This document shows positions 51,444 to 60,234 of a stretch of 64,000 bases of DNA, piece by piece. Where the stretch lies: positions 62,001-126,000 of the forward strand of contig NZ_JAUGZK010000008.1 in assembly GCF_036327005.1 (NCBI RefSeq), given 5' to 3'. Under the pieces are notes generated by a model. It was not told where the DNA came from. It saw nothing but the letters and a program-made list of their open reading frames with translations, and did no database searches. The stretch comes from Alkalimonas mucilaginosa. Its GTDB lineage: Bacteria > Pseudomonadota > Gammaproteobacteria > Enterobacterales > Alteromonadaceae. The translations under genes were made by a program, and so were the position numbers. Numbering within the stretch: the stretch's first letter is position 1; each line of letters opens with the position of its first letter.

Positions 51444-51968
51444 TCACTTTTTCTTTAATTCTTGCAATACTGCAAAAGGGTTCGGTTTTTCCGGCTCATC
51501 AATCACCACACCAAAGCTGCTAAGCTGATCCGATGCTGAACAAAAGCTTTCGTCATGCACCGGATACATTGGCAGGGTCAGGATTAACTCATCCTCTACC
51601 ATTTGCTGCAAATTCACTTCACCGTGTTCGTCCGGAACGACCACGTCATAGCGCTCAGGAATATGATCCAGCGCTGTATTATCGCTGCGAACCGGCGTAA
51701 ACGCAAACTGGCAATGCAATGACAGGTTCATCGGTTGTCGACAACGCTCGCAGCTTAGCTGCACGTCGCAATTCGCTTCCCCTGATAGCACGACCAGCTT
51801 TTGCTCGTCGATATCACAATCAATCCGTACAGTTACCTCACCACTGGTATCCAGCAGTTGCTCTGATAACCGGCTTAAATTTTTAAGCGGCACCACACCA
51901 TCATACGATGATCGTTTCTGGGCCGCCCGCACCGGGTCTAAGGTAACAGGAATTTTTACTTTTTGCAT
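51444..51968 (-). CDS. yceD: DUF177 protein YceD
   Basis: A 174-residue protein starting MQKVKIPVTLDPVRAAQKRS, the close equivalent of E. coli YceD (173 residues). The CxxC pair (about 86-89) and the conserved YPVHDESFC segment near 145 are present. YceD homologues are tied to 23S rRNA accumulation; the exact role is not settled. The start at 51968 follows E. coli, not the longer frame. It is followed by rpmF after 17 bases. Confidence 0.93.
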   Translation of the reverse strand: MQKVKIPVTLDPVRAAQKRSSYDGVVPLKNLSRLSEQLLDTSGEVTVRIDCDIDEQKLVVLSGEANCDVQLSCERCRQPMNLSLHCQFAFTPVRSDNTALDHIPERYDVVVPDEHGEVNLQQMVEDELILTLPMYPVHDESFCSASDQLSSFGVVIDEPEKPNPFAVLQELKKK

Positions 51969-52100
51969 AAGGCGCGCATCATATAGATCCACTGCAAAGC
52001 TGTCAAAGGATTCTGCATCCTTTTCGGCTATTTTATCGCATTTGTAAAGCCAGATCCGTATAGTAACAGCTCATGATGTTGTTTTGTTCAAGGTTGATGT

Positions 52101-52697
52101 ATGCGTAAACCCTTCCAAACTGAGCTTTGGCTGGCTTCCACCTCCCCTTACCGCCAGCAATTATTGCAAAAAATCGGCTTGCTATTTCAGGTCGCCGCTC
52201 CGAACATTGATGAAACCCCGATAGCTGGTGAAGCACCAGCTACGCTGGTACAACGACTGGCCCTGGCCAAAGCCAGCAAAGTAGCGGGCACCCTTCCCAA
52301 TGGATTGGTGATAGGATCAGATCAGGTCGCGGTTTTTAATGGCGACATTCTTGGCAAGCCGCATACCGCGAGACGCGCCATGGCGCAGTTGCAAGCATTC
52401 AGTGGCAACACAGTCACCTTTTTAACCGGGCTTGCGTTGGTTGATGCCGCTACAGGGCAAAGCCAGCTTTGCTGCGAGCCATTTAATGTACACTTTCGTC
52501 AATTAAGCCATGCCGAAATTGCCAATTATGTGGCCATTGAACAACCGCTGGACTGTGCCGGTAGCTTTAAAAGTGAAGGTCTCGGTATTAGCTTGTTTGC
52601 AAAGCTCGAAGGAGCCGACCCAAACAGCTTGATCGGCTTACCGTTAATTCGATTGCTTGAAATGTTGCGCCAGCATGACATCAACCCGCTGGCATAA
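52101..52697 (+). CDS. yceF: Maf-family nucleotide pyrophosphatase, YceF type
   Basis: A 198-residue Maf protein, which hydrolyses modified or non-canonical nucleoside triphosphates (YceF prefers 7-methyl-GTP). Motifs: LASTSPYRQQLL near 10, IDETP near 36, LAKASKVA, VIGSDQVAVF near 70 and GKPHTARRA. It is divergent from yceD, as in E. coli, and convergent with the HAD gene. No signal peptide. Confidence 0.93.
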   Translation: MRKPFQTELWLASTSPYRQQLLQKIGLLFQVAAPNIDETPIAGEAPATLVQRLALAKASKVAGTLPNGLVIGSDQVAVFNGDILGKPHTARRAMAQLQAFSGNTVTFLTGLALVDAATGQSQLCCEPFNVHFRQLSHAEIANYVAIEQPLDCAGSFKSEGLGISLFAKLEGADPNSLIGLPLIRLLEMLRQHDINPLA

Positions 52698-52702
52698 CCG
52701 GT

Positions 52703-53386
52703 TTAAAGTGGCAACGTAACTGCAGGTTGGGTAAATAACCGCTGTAGCTGGGGTAAATTATCAACGATAGCCAGCGGTTGGAACTGTGACAGTACCTCAA
52801 TACCATGCACCCCATGCGTGACGCCAACGCGCGGTATACCGGCCTGCTGCGCCATCAACATATCGTGGCTGGTATCCCCCACCATCAACGCTTGCTCTGG
52901 GTGCAGACGGGTTTCTGCCAGAATTTGCAGCAGCATATCCGGATCAGGTTTGGATTTGGCATCGTCGGCACAGCGGGTAGTATCAAAGTAGTGCGCCAGG
53001 CCGGTTTCGGCAAAGATACGATCCAGGCCTTTTCGCGCCTTGCCGGTTGCTACCGCCAACCGTTTTTGCTGCTGGCGCAATTGCAAAAATAGGGCTTCGG
53101 CACCCGCAAACATTGGCGTCGGGGTCGGATCGCGCTCCACGTATTGTTCACGGTAATGCTCAAACAAGCGTTGATGCTGGGCTGCAGTCATGGCAGGAAA
53201 CAAGGTGCTAAAGGCCAGATCCAAACTCAAACCTATAATTTGTTTCACGCTATGATCAGATGGTACCGGCAATTCAGTCAACTGCGCAGCGCTTTGCATG
53301 GCAGAGACAATACGGCCGACAGAGTCCATCACAGTGCCATCCCAATCAAAAATAACCAATTCGATACGTTCTATCTCAAACGCCAT
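52703..53386 (-). CDS. HAD-family phosphatase (Gph-like)
   Basis: A 227-residue HAD-IA hydrolase: motif I VIFDWDGTVMDS with the nucleophile Asp near 14, motif II AVATGKARKG, and motif III/IV in KPDPDMLLQ and MVGDTSHDM. An alpha-helical cap lies after motif I. It starts one base after the rluC stop, so the two are coupled, as in E. coli relatives. Substrate is unknown; phosphoglycolate is a possibility only by family resemblance. Confidence 0.92.
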   Translation of the reverse strand: MAFEIERIELVIFDWDGTVMDSVGRIVSAMQSAAQLTELPVPSDHSVKQIIGLSLDLAFSTLFPAMTAAQHQRLFEHYREQYVERDPTPTPMFAGAEALFLQLRQQQKRLAVATGKARKGLDRIFAETGLAHYFDTTRCADDAKSKPDPDMLLQILAETRLHPEQALMVGDTSHDMLMAQQAGIPRVGVTHGVHGIEVLSQFQPLAIVDNLPQLQRLFTQPAVTLPL

Positions 53387-53387
53387 A

Positions 53388-54341
53388 CTAAACCCTCTGC
53401 AACTGCTGAAGCAGCATGGCAAGATCATCGTCCAACGGTGCTTCGATACTTAAGGTGGTTTCTGTGATCGGGTGTAGCACCCGTAAACTAAACGCATGCA
53501 AAAATAATCGTGACAGCCCCAGCGCTTTCATCTGCTGAGTAAAATCGCTATCGCCATATTTATCATCACAGGCGATCGGGTGGCCTTTACAAGCCGTGTG
53601 CACCCGGATTTGGTGGGTACGACCGGTCACCGGAAAGGCTTCGATTAAGGTGCCTTGCTGATAGCGCTGCAAAATCCGAAAGCGGGTTTCAGACTCTTTG
53701 CCTTCCACGACATCCACCCGCACGACCCGCTCACCGGATTGCAGAGTATTTTTGCGCAGTGGCTCTGTCACTTTACGCAATTTAGCCGGCCAATCACCGG
53801 CTACCAGTGCCTGGTATTTTTTTTCTACGGTTTTATCACGCAGTTGCTGATGCAAATGCCGCAGTACCGAACGTTTTTTGGCAATCATCAGGCAGCCAGA
53901 AGTATCCCGATCCAGCCGGTGAACCAGCTCCAGATGGCGCGCATCCGGGCGCAACGCACGCAACGCTTCAATCACACCAAAGTTCAAGCCACTGCCGCCA
54001 TGCACTGCCATGCCGGATGGCTTGTTGATGATTAACAGGTGCTCATCTTCAAACAGAATTTTATGCTCCAACTGCTTCACCACAGCCAATTGGGTAGAAA
54101 CCGCATCGGGCTCTTTGCGTACAGAGATTGGTGGAATTCGGAGCAAGTCACCTGCTTGCAATTTGTACTCAGGTTTGACCCGCTTTTTGTTTATTCGGAC
54201 CTCACCTTTGCGTAACACCCGATAAATCACACTTTTAGGGACGCCTTTCAGCCTGGCGATCAGGAAGTTATCTACCCGTTGACCAGAAAATTCTGATTCT
54301 ATTTCAACAATTTGCACACCTAATTTTATGTCTTCCGTCAT
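53388..54341 (-). CDS. rluC: 23S rRNA pseudouridine synthase C
   Basis: RluC makes pseudouridine at positions 955, 2504 and 2580 of 23S rRNA (E. coli numbering). The 317-residue product has an S4 RNA-binding domain (residues 18-75, with QRVDNFLIARLKGVPKSVIY) and the catalytic Asp in LVHRLDRDTSGCL near 142. The late GRTHQIRVH motif is present. It is divergent from rne, the order also seen in E. coli. Confidence 0.96.
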   Translation of the reverse strand: MTEDIKLGVQIVEIESEFSGQRVDNFLIARLKGVPKSVIYRVLRKGEVRINKKRVKPEYKLQAGDLLRIPPISVRKEPDAVSTQLAVVKQLEHKILFEDEHLLIINKPSGMAVHGGSGLNFGVIEALRALRPDARHLELVHRLDRDTSGCLMIAKKRSVLRHLHQQLRDKTVEKKYQALVAGDWPAKLRKVTEPLRKNTLQSGERVVRVDVVEGKESETRFRILQRYQQGTLIEAFPVTGRTHQIRVHTACKGHPIACDDKYGDSDFTQQMKALGLSRLFLHAFSLRVLHPITETTLSIEAPLDDDLAMLLQQLQRV

Positions 54342-54375
54342 GAAGGCTTTGAACTCTGCTAAAATTACATTTAAG

Positions 54376-54405
54376 TTGCTATTACTGGTTGATTAGTGGG
54401 ATAAT
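54376..54405 (+). promoter_or_regulatory. Candidate distal rne promoter
   Basis: TTGCTA (54376-54381) and GATAAT (54400-54405) are 18 bases apart. A start near 54412 gives a leader of about 415 bases, in line with the long rne leader of E. coli (361). A second, extended -10 candidate (TGCTATAAC at 54637-54645) lies closer to the gene but has no good -35. Confidence 0.45.
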
Positions 54406-54411
54406 GCCCGG

Positions 54412-54826
54412 GCTAATTCAGCCAGAATGATGGCAATTAGGGCGCTCTGAGCGACATAAGAGATGCTGTGCGGCACCGCTACCTGGGCGGATCATACCGA
54501 AATCGTGGTGAAAACCAACGTTTTTCCTCCCCCAGCGCAAATTAATCGCCACTTTGTCTGAGGCAATGCTGAGTAATTTATTGCCAACACCGACAAAACA
54601 CAGGATCCGGTCAGCAGAGCAAAAATTGAATAAAAATGCTATAACGCAGCGCAGCGAAATGCGGTGTGTGTCAGATTTGATGAATTACAGCGATAACTGT
54701 CAATTTTAACAATAGGTTTCCTCAAGCATTCCAGTCGGGAGACTGCACCATTTGATGTTTGAAAGCGTCTGAGCACCCGTTGATCGGAGTCCTTGCGTTG
54801 TGGCTTGAATACAGAGTCACTACACA
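54412..54826 (+). ncRNA. Long 5' leader of rne
   Basis: The 485-base gap between rluC and rne has no open frame that I can support. E. coli rne has a structured leader that binds RNase E and lowers its own mRNA level; the length and position here suggest the same feedback. I can see small stems (for instance GCGCAGC...GCGGTG near 54649) but have not folded the sequence. No strong ribosome site precedes the ATG at 54827. Confidence 0.55.
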
Positions 54827-57800
54827 ATGAAAAGAATGCTAATTAATGCAACGCAGGAAGAAGAAATCCGCGTTGCGCTGGTCGATGGCCAGCGCCTGTT
54901 TGATCTGGATATCGAAAGCCCGGGTCATGAACAAAAGAAAGCCAACATCTACAAAGGCAAAATCACCCGGGTTGAACCCAGCCTTGAGGCTGCTTTTGTT
55001 GATTACGGCGCCGACCGTCATGGCTTCCTACCACTGAAAGAAATCTCCCGCGAGTACTTCCCTTCTGGTTATAAATTTGATGGCCGTCCCAATATCAAAG
55101 AAGTGGTGAAAGAAGGTCAGGAAGTTATTATCCAGATTGACAAAGAAGAGCGTGGCCAAAAAGGTGCGGCTTTAACGACGTTTGTTAGCCTGGCTGGTTC
55201 CTACCTGGTATTAATGCCAAACAATCCTCGTGCCGGTGGTATTTCCCGTCGCATTGAAGGCGACGAGCGCCAGGATTTAAAAGATGCGTTAAGCCAGTTG
55301 ACCATGCCAGATGGTATGGGCCTGATTGTCCGTACTGCCGGTGTTGGCAAGTCTTTTGAAGAACTGGATTACGACTTAAAGTCCTTGCTGAAACATTGGG
55401 CTGCTATCAGCGATGCCGCTGCCAACCGCCCGGCTCCATTCTTAATTCACCAGGAAAGTAATGTGGTGTTTCGCGCCATCCGCGATTACCTGCGCCGTGA
55501 TATCGGCGAGATCCTGATCGACAGCCAGAAAATTTTCGACGAAGCGCGCCTCTATATCCAGCAATTCCGGCCGGACTTTGCTCATCGGGTGAAATTGTAC
55601 ACCGGTGATGTGCCACTTTTTATGCACTTCCAGATTGAAAATCAGATTGAATCGGCTTTCCACCGTGAAGTACGCTTGCCATCCGGCGGCTCCATCGTGA
55701 TTGACAGCACCGAAGCCCTGACCGCAATTGATATCAACTCGGCCAAAGCTACCAAAGGTGGTGACATCGAGGAAACTGCTTTTAATACCAACTTAGAAGC
55801 AGCCGATGAAATTGCCCGCCAATTGCGTTTGCGTGACTTGGGTGGCCTGATTGTTATCGACTTTATCGATATGACGCCGGTACGTCACCAGCGTGAAGTG
55901 GAAAACCGTTTAAAAGATGCGGTAAAGCAGGATCGGGCCCGGGTTCAGATTGGCCGGATTTCGCGTTTTGGTTTGTTGGAAATGTCCCGTCAGCGTCTGC
56001 GCCCATCCTTGGGTGAGTCTGCAGGTCATCTGTGTCCACGTTGTCACGGTCGCGGCACTATTCGCAGCACTGAATCATCCGCATTGTCGATTCTGCGCCT
56101 GATTGAAGAAGAGTCCATTAAAGACAATACCAGCCAAATTCAGGCGCAAGTGCCTATTTCGGTAGCCACCTACCTGATGAATGAAAAGCGTGATGCCGTG
56201 CGCCGCATTGAAAAGCGTCATGGTATTGATGTGTTCATTATTCCAAATGAGCACATGGAAACCCCTCACTTTGAAGTAATCCGGGTTCGGATCGATGAAG
56301 AACTGGATGAAAGCAGCTACCAGATGGTGAAAACACCGGATCTGAGCAAAGATCTGTACCAGCCACTAACTCAGGAAAGTGTTGCCAGAGAGAAGCCCGC
56401 GTTGGCAGCTATCAGCATTCCGGATGCAACCGCGCCTGCTCCTGCCGTTACTCCTGTAGCCCAGCCAGCTACCAGCAAAGTAGAAGCAACACCTGGTTTG
56501 CTGGCACGCTTGTCGAGCTGGGTTAGCCAACTGTTTGGCAGCAGTGAGAGCAAAGAAACCAAGCCTGCGGAAAAGCCAGCGGCCGAGCAACGCAATGAGC
56601 AAAGCCGTCGCGCCAACCAAAGCAACAACCGTCGTCGTAATAACAACCGCCGTCGCGGTGGTCAGGATAGTCGTCGCAGCCCAGAGCAAGAGCAAACGCA
56701 GCAAACGGCTCCACAGCAGAAACAAACTGCCAAACCAGGCAGAGCAGCTGAGCAGGCCAAAAAACAAGAACCAAAAGCAGAAGCTAAACAAGAGGCAAAA
56801 CCAGATGCCAAAAACACTGCCGACCGCACGGAGGAAAAGCCAACTCAGCCGCGTAAAGCCGCTGAACGTCGCCAGCGTCGTCAGTTGCAAAAGTCAGTCC
56901 GCCTGGAAAAGGCAGCTGCAGAGCCTCAACAGCAACCTGCAGTAGCCGAAGTTCAGGATACAACTGCCACTAAAACTGTTGTGACCAACACAGAAACGAC
57001 TGATGCTATACCAGCAGCAAATACAGCAGCTGAAGCGACTATGCCGCAGCCTGTGACGAGCACAGAAGCCGATCAGCCGACAGCTGAGCAAAGCGTTCCG
57101 GAGCAAGCTGAAGCGAATGCCAAAGCGGCAAAGAAGGTACAGCCGGTTGACGAAACTGTAGAGGCTGAGCAGGCCACCAAGCCTACCGATGCAGCTGACA
57201 GTCATACTACCGACAAAGATGCAACTGAAAGCGATGCTGTCGATAGCGAAACAGAAGACAAAGAGCAAAGCGATCAGCGCAAACGTGCCCGCCGCTCGCC
57301 ACGTCATTTGCGTGCTGCCGGTCAAAAGCGCAAGAAAGAGCAAAATGGCGATGCGGAAGAAACGTCAGCAGAGCCAACCACCGAGCAGCTCGACTTACTG
57401 GCCAGCCCACAAGTTGATACGTTCGAAACGTCTGCACCTGCTAAGCCAGCTAAGATCAGTGAGGCAGCAACAAGCAGTGAAGCAAGCACTGAACAGCCGG
57501 CTGAGCCAGCGACCACCACCGAAGATGCTGCGGTTAAAGCTGACGCGGCCAGTGGCACTGAAGTAGCGGAACCAACAACTACGGACAAGGCACCAGATGA
57601 AGCGCCGGCCAAAAAACCACGCAAACGTGCGCCGGCCCGTAAAGCCAAAGCAAAACCAGCTGATGATGCTGAAGCCTCTGCACCCAAAGCAGTGAAAGCG
57701 GATAAGTCTGAAACCGGACAAGTCGAAGCAGCACCTGCTAAAGCCGTAGAAACGGCCGTGAAAGCTGAGAAAGCACAGAAAGCTGAGAAGGTTGAACAAG

Positions 57801-58135
57801 CCGAGGTGACAAAACCGACCACTGAAGCAGCACCGGAAAGCAAAGCTGACGTAAAAGTAACTGAAGCAGTTGCTCCTGCACCAGCAGCAGAGCATGCTGC
57901 TTCGGTAGCCAGCACACCAGCCCCGGCAGCACCAGCCCGAGCCAATCGCTACCAACAAATGGTGGTATCGCAAATGGCCAAGCCGGTAAAGGTGACTGAC
58001 GAGCCAGCTGCGGAGCTGCCAACGGCGATGCCAGCCGAAGCACGCCCAGCGGTTCAAAGCTCAGAGCGTAAAGCGGGCACCGGCTCTGCTCGTCAGGCAG
58101 CCACAGCCCCGATGAGTAAAACCAAAGCCGATTAA
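54827..58135 (+). CDS. rne: Ribonuclease E
   Basis: RNase E starts the decay of most mRNAs and matures rRNA and tRNA. The 1102-residue product opens MKRMLINATQEEEIRVALVD, with an S1 domain (about 35-120), the catalytic Asp residues at 302 (TAIDINSAK) and 345 (VIDFIDM), and the zinc-link CPRC at 403-406, which joins dimers. From about residue 520 the chain becomes unstructured: rich in Ala, Lys, Glu, Pro and Thr, with an Arg/Asn-rich stretch near 595-625 (RRANQSNNRRRNNNRRRGGQ) that likely binds RNA. Other parts of the tail would hold degradosome partners. The end (MPAEARPAVQSS...) is also low-complexity. A terminator follows. Confidence 0.97.
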   Translation: MKRMLINATQEEEIRVALVDGQRLFDLDIESPGHEQKKANIYKGKITRVEPSLEAAFVDYGADRHGFLPLKEISREYFPSGYKFDGRPNIKEVVKEGQEVIIQIDKEERGQKGAALTTFVSLAGSYLVLMPNNPRAGGISRRIEGDERQDLKDALSQLTMPDGMGLIVRTAGVGKSFEELDYDLKSLLKHWAAISDAAANRPAPFLIHQESNVVFRAIRDYLRRDIGEILIDSQKIFDEARLYIQQFRPDFAHRVKLYTGDVPLFMHFQIENQIESAFHREVRLPSGGSIVIDSTEALTAIDINSAKATKGGDIEETAFNTNLEAADEIARQLRLRDLGGLIVIDFIDMTPVRHQREVENRLKDAVKQDRARVQIGRISRFGLLEMSRQRLRPSLGESAGHLCPRCHGRGTIRSTESSALSILRLIEEESIKDNTSQIQAQVPISVATYLMNEKRDAVRRIEKRHGIDVFIIPNEHMETPHFEVIRVRIDEELDESSYQMVKTPDLSKDLYQPLTQESVAREKPALAAISIPDATAPAPAVTPVAQPATSKVEATPGLLARLSSWVSQLFGSSESKETKPAEKPAAEQRNEQSRRANQSNNRRRNNNRRRGGQDSRRSPEQEQTQQTAPQQKQTAKPGRAAEQAKKQEPKAEAKQEAKPDAKNTADRTEEKPTQPRKAAERRQRRQLQKSVRLEKAAAEPQQQPAVAEVQDTTATKTVVTNTETTDAIPAANTAAEATMPQPVTSTEADQPTAEQSVPEQAEANAKAAKKVQPVDETVEAEQATKPTDAADSHTTDKDATESDAVDSETEDKEQSDQRKRARRSPRHLRAAGQKRKKEQNGDAEETSAEPTTEQLDLLASPQVDTFETSAPAKPAKISEAATSSEASTEQPAEPATTTEDAAVKADAASGTEVAEPTTTDKAPDEAPAKKPRKRAPARKAKAKPADDAEASAPKAVKADKSETGQVEAAPAKAVETAVKAEKAQKAEKVEQAEVTKPTTEAAPESKADVKVTEAVAPAPAAEHAASVASTPAPAAPARANRYQQMVVSQMAKPVKVTDEPAAELPTAMPAEARPAVQSSERKAGTGSARQAATAPMSKTKAD

Positions 58136-58156
58136 GCTTAGCGTTTAGCACAGAAC

Positions 58157-58185
58157 AAAAAAGGTGTCCTGCGGGGCACCTTTTT
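58157..58185 (+). terminator. Terminator after rne
   Basis: AAAAAAGGTGTCC with GGGCACCTTTTT around a TGCG loop (one G-T pair) and a T-run. It lies 21 bases after the rne stop. Confidence 0.85.
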
Positions 58186-58304
58186 ATTTTGTCTCTGCTT
58201 ATCATTTGCAGTTGTTCAGCTACTACATTCCTGTCCTTACCACGATATACTGCAGGCCCAAACGTCAGTCCTTGGTTTACCGCTTGATTGAGCCACATCA
58301 ACCC

Positions 58305-58333
58305 TATAAAAAACCCCAGCCGAAGCTGGGGTT
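58305..58333 (-). terminator. Terminator after the sodium symporter gene
   Basis: AACCCCAGC and GCTGGGGTT with a CGAA tetraloop, followed on the minus strand by TTTTTTAT. It lies 28 bases after the symporter stop. The gap 58136-58361 holds this and the rne terminator, and no gene. Confidence 0.9.
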
Positions 58334-58361
58334 GGATGCTATGCCCTACAAGGGTATTAGC

Positions 58362-59771
58362 TTAAAACACCTGTACGCCAAAGAAACGGCCCAATACATT
58401 GAGCAGGAAAATCACCGCCAGGATGGCTGGAATAAAGGTACCCAGCGAGACATCGATGTATTTCTGCATCAGGCTGCCTTCAAAATCAGGGTTGCCTTCT
58501 CGCATCTCGGCGTGCAGATTCACTTTCTTCCAGCGGTAAATGACAAACAAACATAATAACAAGCCATTGAGCGGCAGGATGCTGTAATAGAACACATCCA
58601 TAATCACATCAAAGAACGACTTGTCCGCGCCACCATAGCTCAGGAAGCTGGTGAGCCAGTCGACCCGGCCAAAAGACAAAGCCGATAGTACCGACAGGGC
58701 CACCATCACAACACCCAAAGTAATCAGAGAGCGGCGGCGGGAAATGCCTTTGGTATCCATCAGGCTGGCTACCGGCACTTCAATGATCGAAATCAGTGAG
58801 GTCATAGCAGCGAAGAACACCAGCAAAAAGAAGAAAGACGCGACAAAAGATGCCCCAAAGAAACCAATATCCTGCTGCAATGCCAGGAATATTTTTGGCA
58901 ATACCATAAAAATCATGCCAATACTGGAATCAGTCAGCTCTGATGGATCAATCGTTGGATCCGACCAGAACACCGCAGGTAAAATAAGCAAGCCGGCACA
59001 ACAGGCCACCAACAAGGATAAACCTGCCACCATCTTACCGGCACCAACGATATCATTGTTCTTCTGAATGTAAGAGCCGTAGGTAATCAAAATGCCCATC
59101 GCCAGCGATAAGGAAAAAAACGCCTGCGCCAGCGAATCAGTAAGTACCTGCACATTGATCTTGCTAAAATCAGGGATTAAAAAGAACTGCACACCGAGCA
59201 TGGCGTTGTCCAGCGTCAGCACGTAGCCCACCAACAACAGCAGCATCACGAACAGCGCTGGCATCAAATAAGTAGCCGCCCGCTCGATGCCCTGCTTGAC
59301 CCCACTCTGCAAAATTAAGAAAGTCAGGCCAATCACCACCGCCATGTACAGATAAAGCTCATTGCTGTTGATGAATAGACCAAAAGCGCCATCCTGTGCC
59401 AGCGTATCCAACTGCCCCATCACCGCCTTGGCCAGATAGCCAAAAATCCAGACCGTAATTACCAGATAAAACACCCCTATCATAAAGGGCGTAATAACAG
59501 CCAACCAGCCAACGCCATTCCAGAGTGGGCTTTGCCCGATTTTACTGTAGGCACCATGTGGGTTCTGCCGGGTATGGCGACCCAGGCTCATTTCAGCCAG
59601 CATAACCGGCAGGCAGATAAAAAATACAAAGAAGGCGTACATGATTAAAAAAGCGGCACCACCATTCTGGCTAGCCATTACCGGAAAGGCGACCAAATTA
59701 CCGATACCAACAGCAGAACCTGCCGCGGCCAGAATAAAGCCAATCTTAGAACTAAACAGCTCACGTTTCAT
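58362..59771 (-). CDS. Sodium-dependent transporter, NSS/SNF family
   Basis: A 469-residue neurotransmitter-sodium symporter homologue with about 12 membrane segments. The opening SSKIGFILAAAGSAVGIGNLVAFP is the unwound first helix that binds sodium and substrate, followed by NGGAAFLIMY. The bacterial family moves amino acids or similar solutes with sodium. Substrate is not predictable from the sequence. It stands alone with its own terminator. Confidence 0.92.
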   Translation of the reverse strand: MKRELFSSKIGFILAAAGSAVGIGNLVAFPVMASQNGGAAFLIMYAFFVFFICLPVMLAEMSLGRHTRQNPHGAYSKIGQSPLWNGVGWLAVITPFMIGVFYLVITVWIFGYLAKAVMGQLDTLAQDGAFGLFINSNELYLYMAVVIGLTFLILQSGVKQGIERAATYLMPALFVMLLLLVGYVLTLDNAMLGVQFFLIPDFSKINVQVLTDSLAQAFFSLSLAMGILITYGSYIQKNNDIVGAGKMVAGLSLLVACCAGLLILPAVFWSDPTIDPSELTDSSIGMIFMVLPKIFLALQQDIGFFGASFVASFFFLLVFFAAMTSLISIIEVPVASLMDTKGISRRRSLITLGVVMVALSVLSALSFGRVDWLTSFLSYGGADKSFFDVIMDVFYYSILPLNGLLLCLFVIYRWKKVNLHAEMREGNPDFEGSLMQKYIDVSLGTFIPAILAVIFLLNVLGRFFGVQVF

Positions 59772-59925
59772 TTTGGTTGGGACTCCCTGACATTTATTGT
59801 TAGAATTGTTTTTCGTTTTTTCAGCATGCTATCAGGGCCCGTGCTGAAATCCTAGCTTTTCGGTCGCTGCATGCAGGCAGCCATCGTTTTTTCAGTTTCA
59901 ACCGGCTTATATTCAAGGAATGACC

Positions 59926-60225
59926 ATGTTCTATATGATTTACTCGGAAGACGTCCAGACTAGCCTGAGCAAGCGACTGGCTAGCCGCCCAGCCCATTTG
60001 GCTCGGCTGGAACAGTTAAAATCGGCCGGTCGGCTGCTTTTGGCCGGACCGCTACCTGCCATAGACAGCCTGGAACCCGGCGAAGCTGGTTTTACCGGCT
60101 CTTTGGTGGTGGCTGAATTTGAGTCTCTAACCGAAGCCCAGGCTTGGGCCGATGCGGATCCTTATCTGGCAGCCGGTGTTTACGCACGCTCGACGGTCAA
60201 GCCATTTAAAAAAGTGTTGCCCTAA
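59926..60225 (+). CDS. yciI: YciI-family protein
   Basis: A 99-residue ferredoxin-fold protein with the family motifs SRPAHLARLEQLKSAGRLLLAGP, which carry a conserved His, and AWADADPYLAAGVY. It is close to E. coli YciI (98 residues). The start at 59926 has AAGGA 6 bases upstream; a frame two codons longer is less well placed. Cellular role is not established. It is transcribed with galE, 9 bases downstream. Confidence 0.93.
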   Translation: MFYMIYSEDVQTSLSKRLASRPAHLARLEQLKSAGRLLLAGPLPAIDSLEPGEAGFTGSLVVAEFESLTEAQAWADADPYLAAGVYARSTVKPFKKVLP

Positions 60226-60234
60226 GGAGCTTTG

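Noticed and set aside
56366..57945. Several long open frames on the minus strand inside rne
   Set aside because: They arise from the biased codon use of the Ala/Lys/Glu-rich tail; their products are Leu/Cys or Ala/Ser repeats with no family pattern and no ribosome sites.
59867..59876. CTGCATGCAG palindrome upstream of yciI
   Set aside because: A 10-base palindrome of this kind occurs often by chance and there is no link to a regulator.
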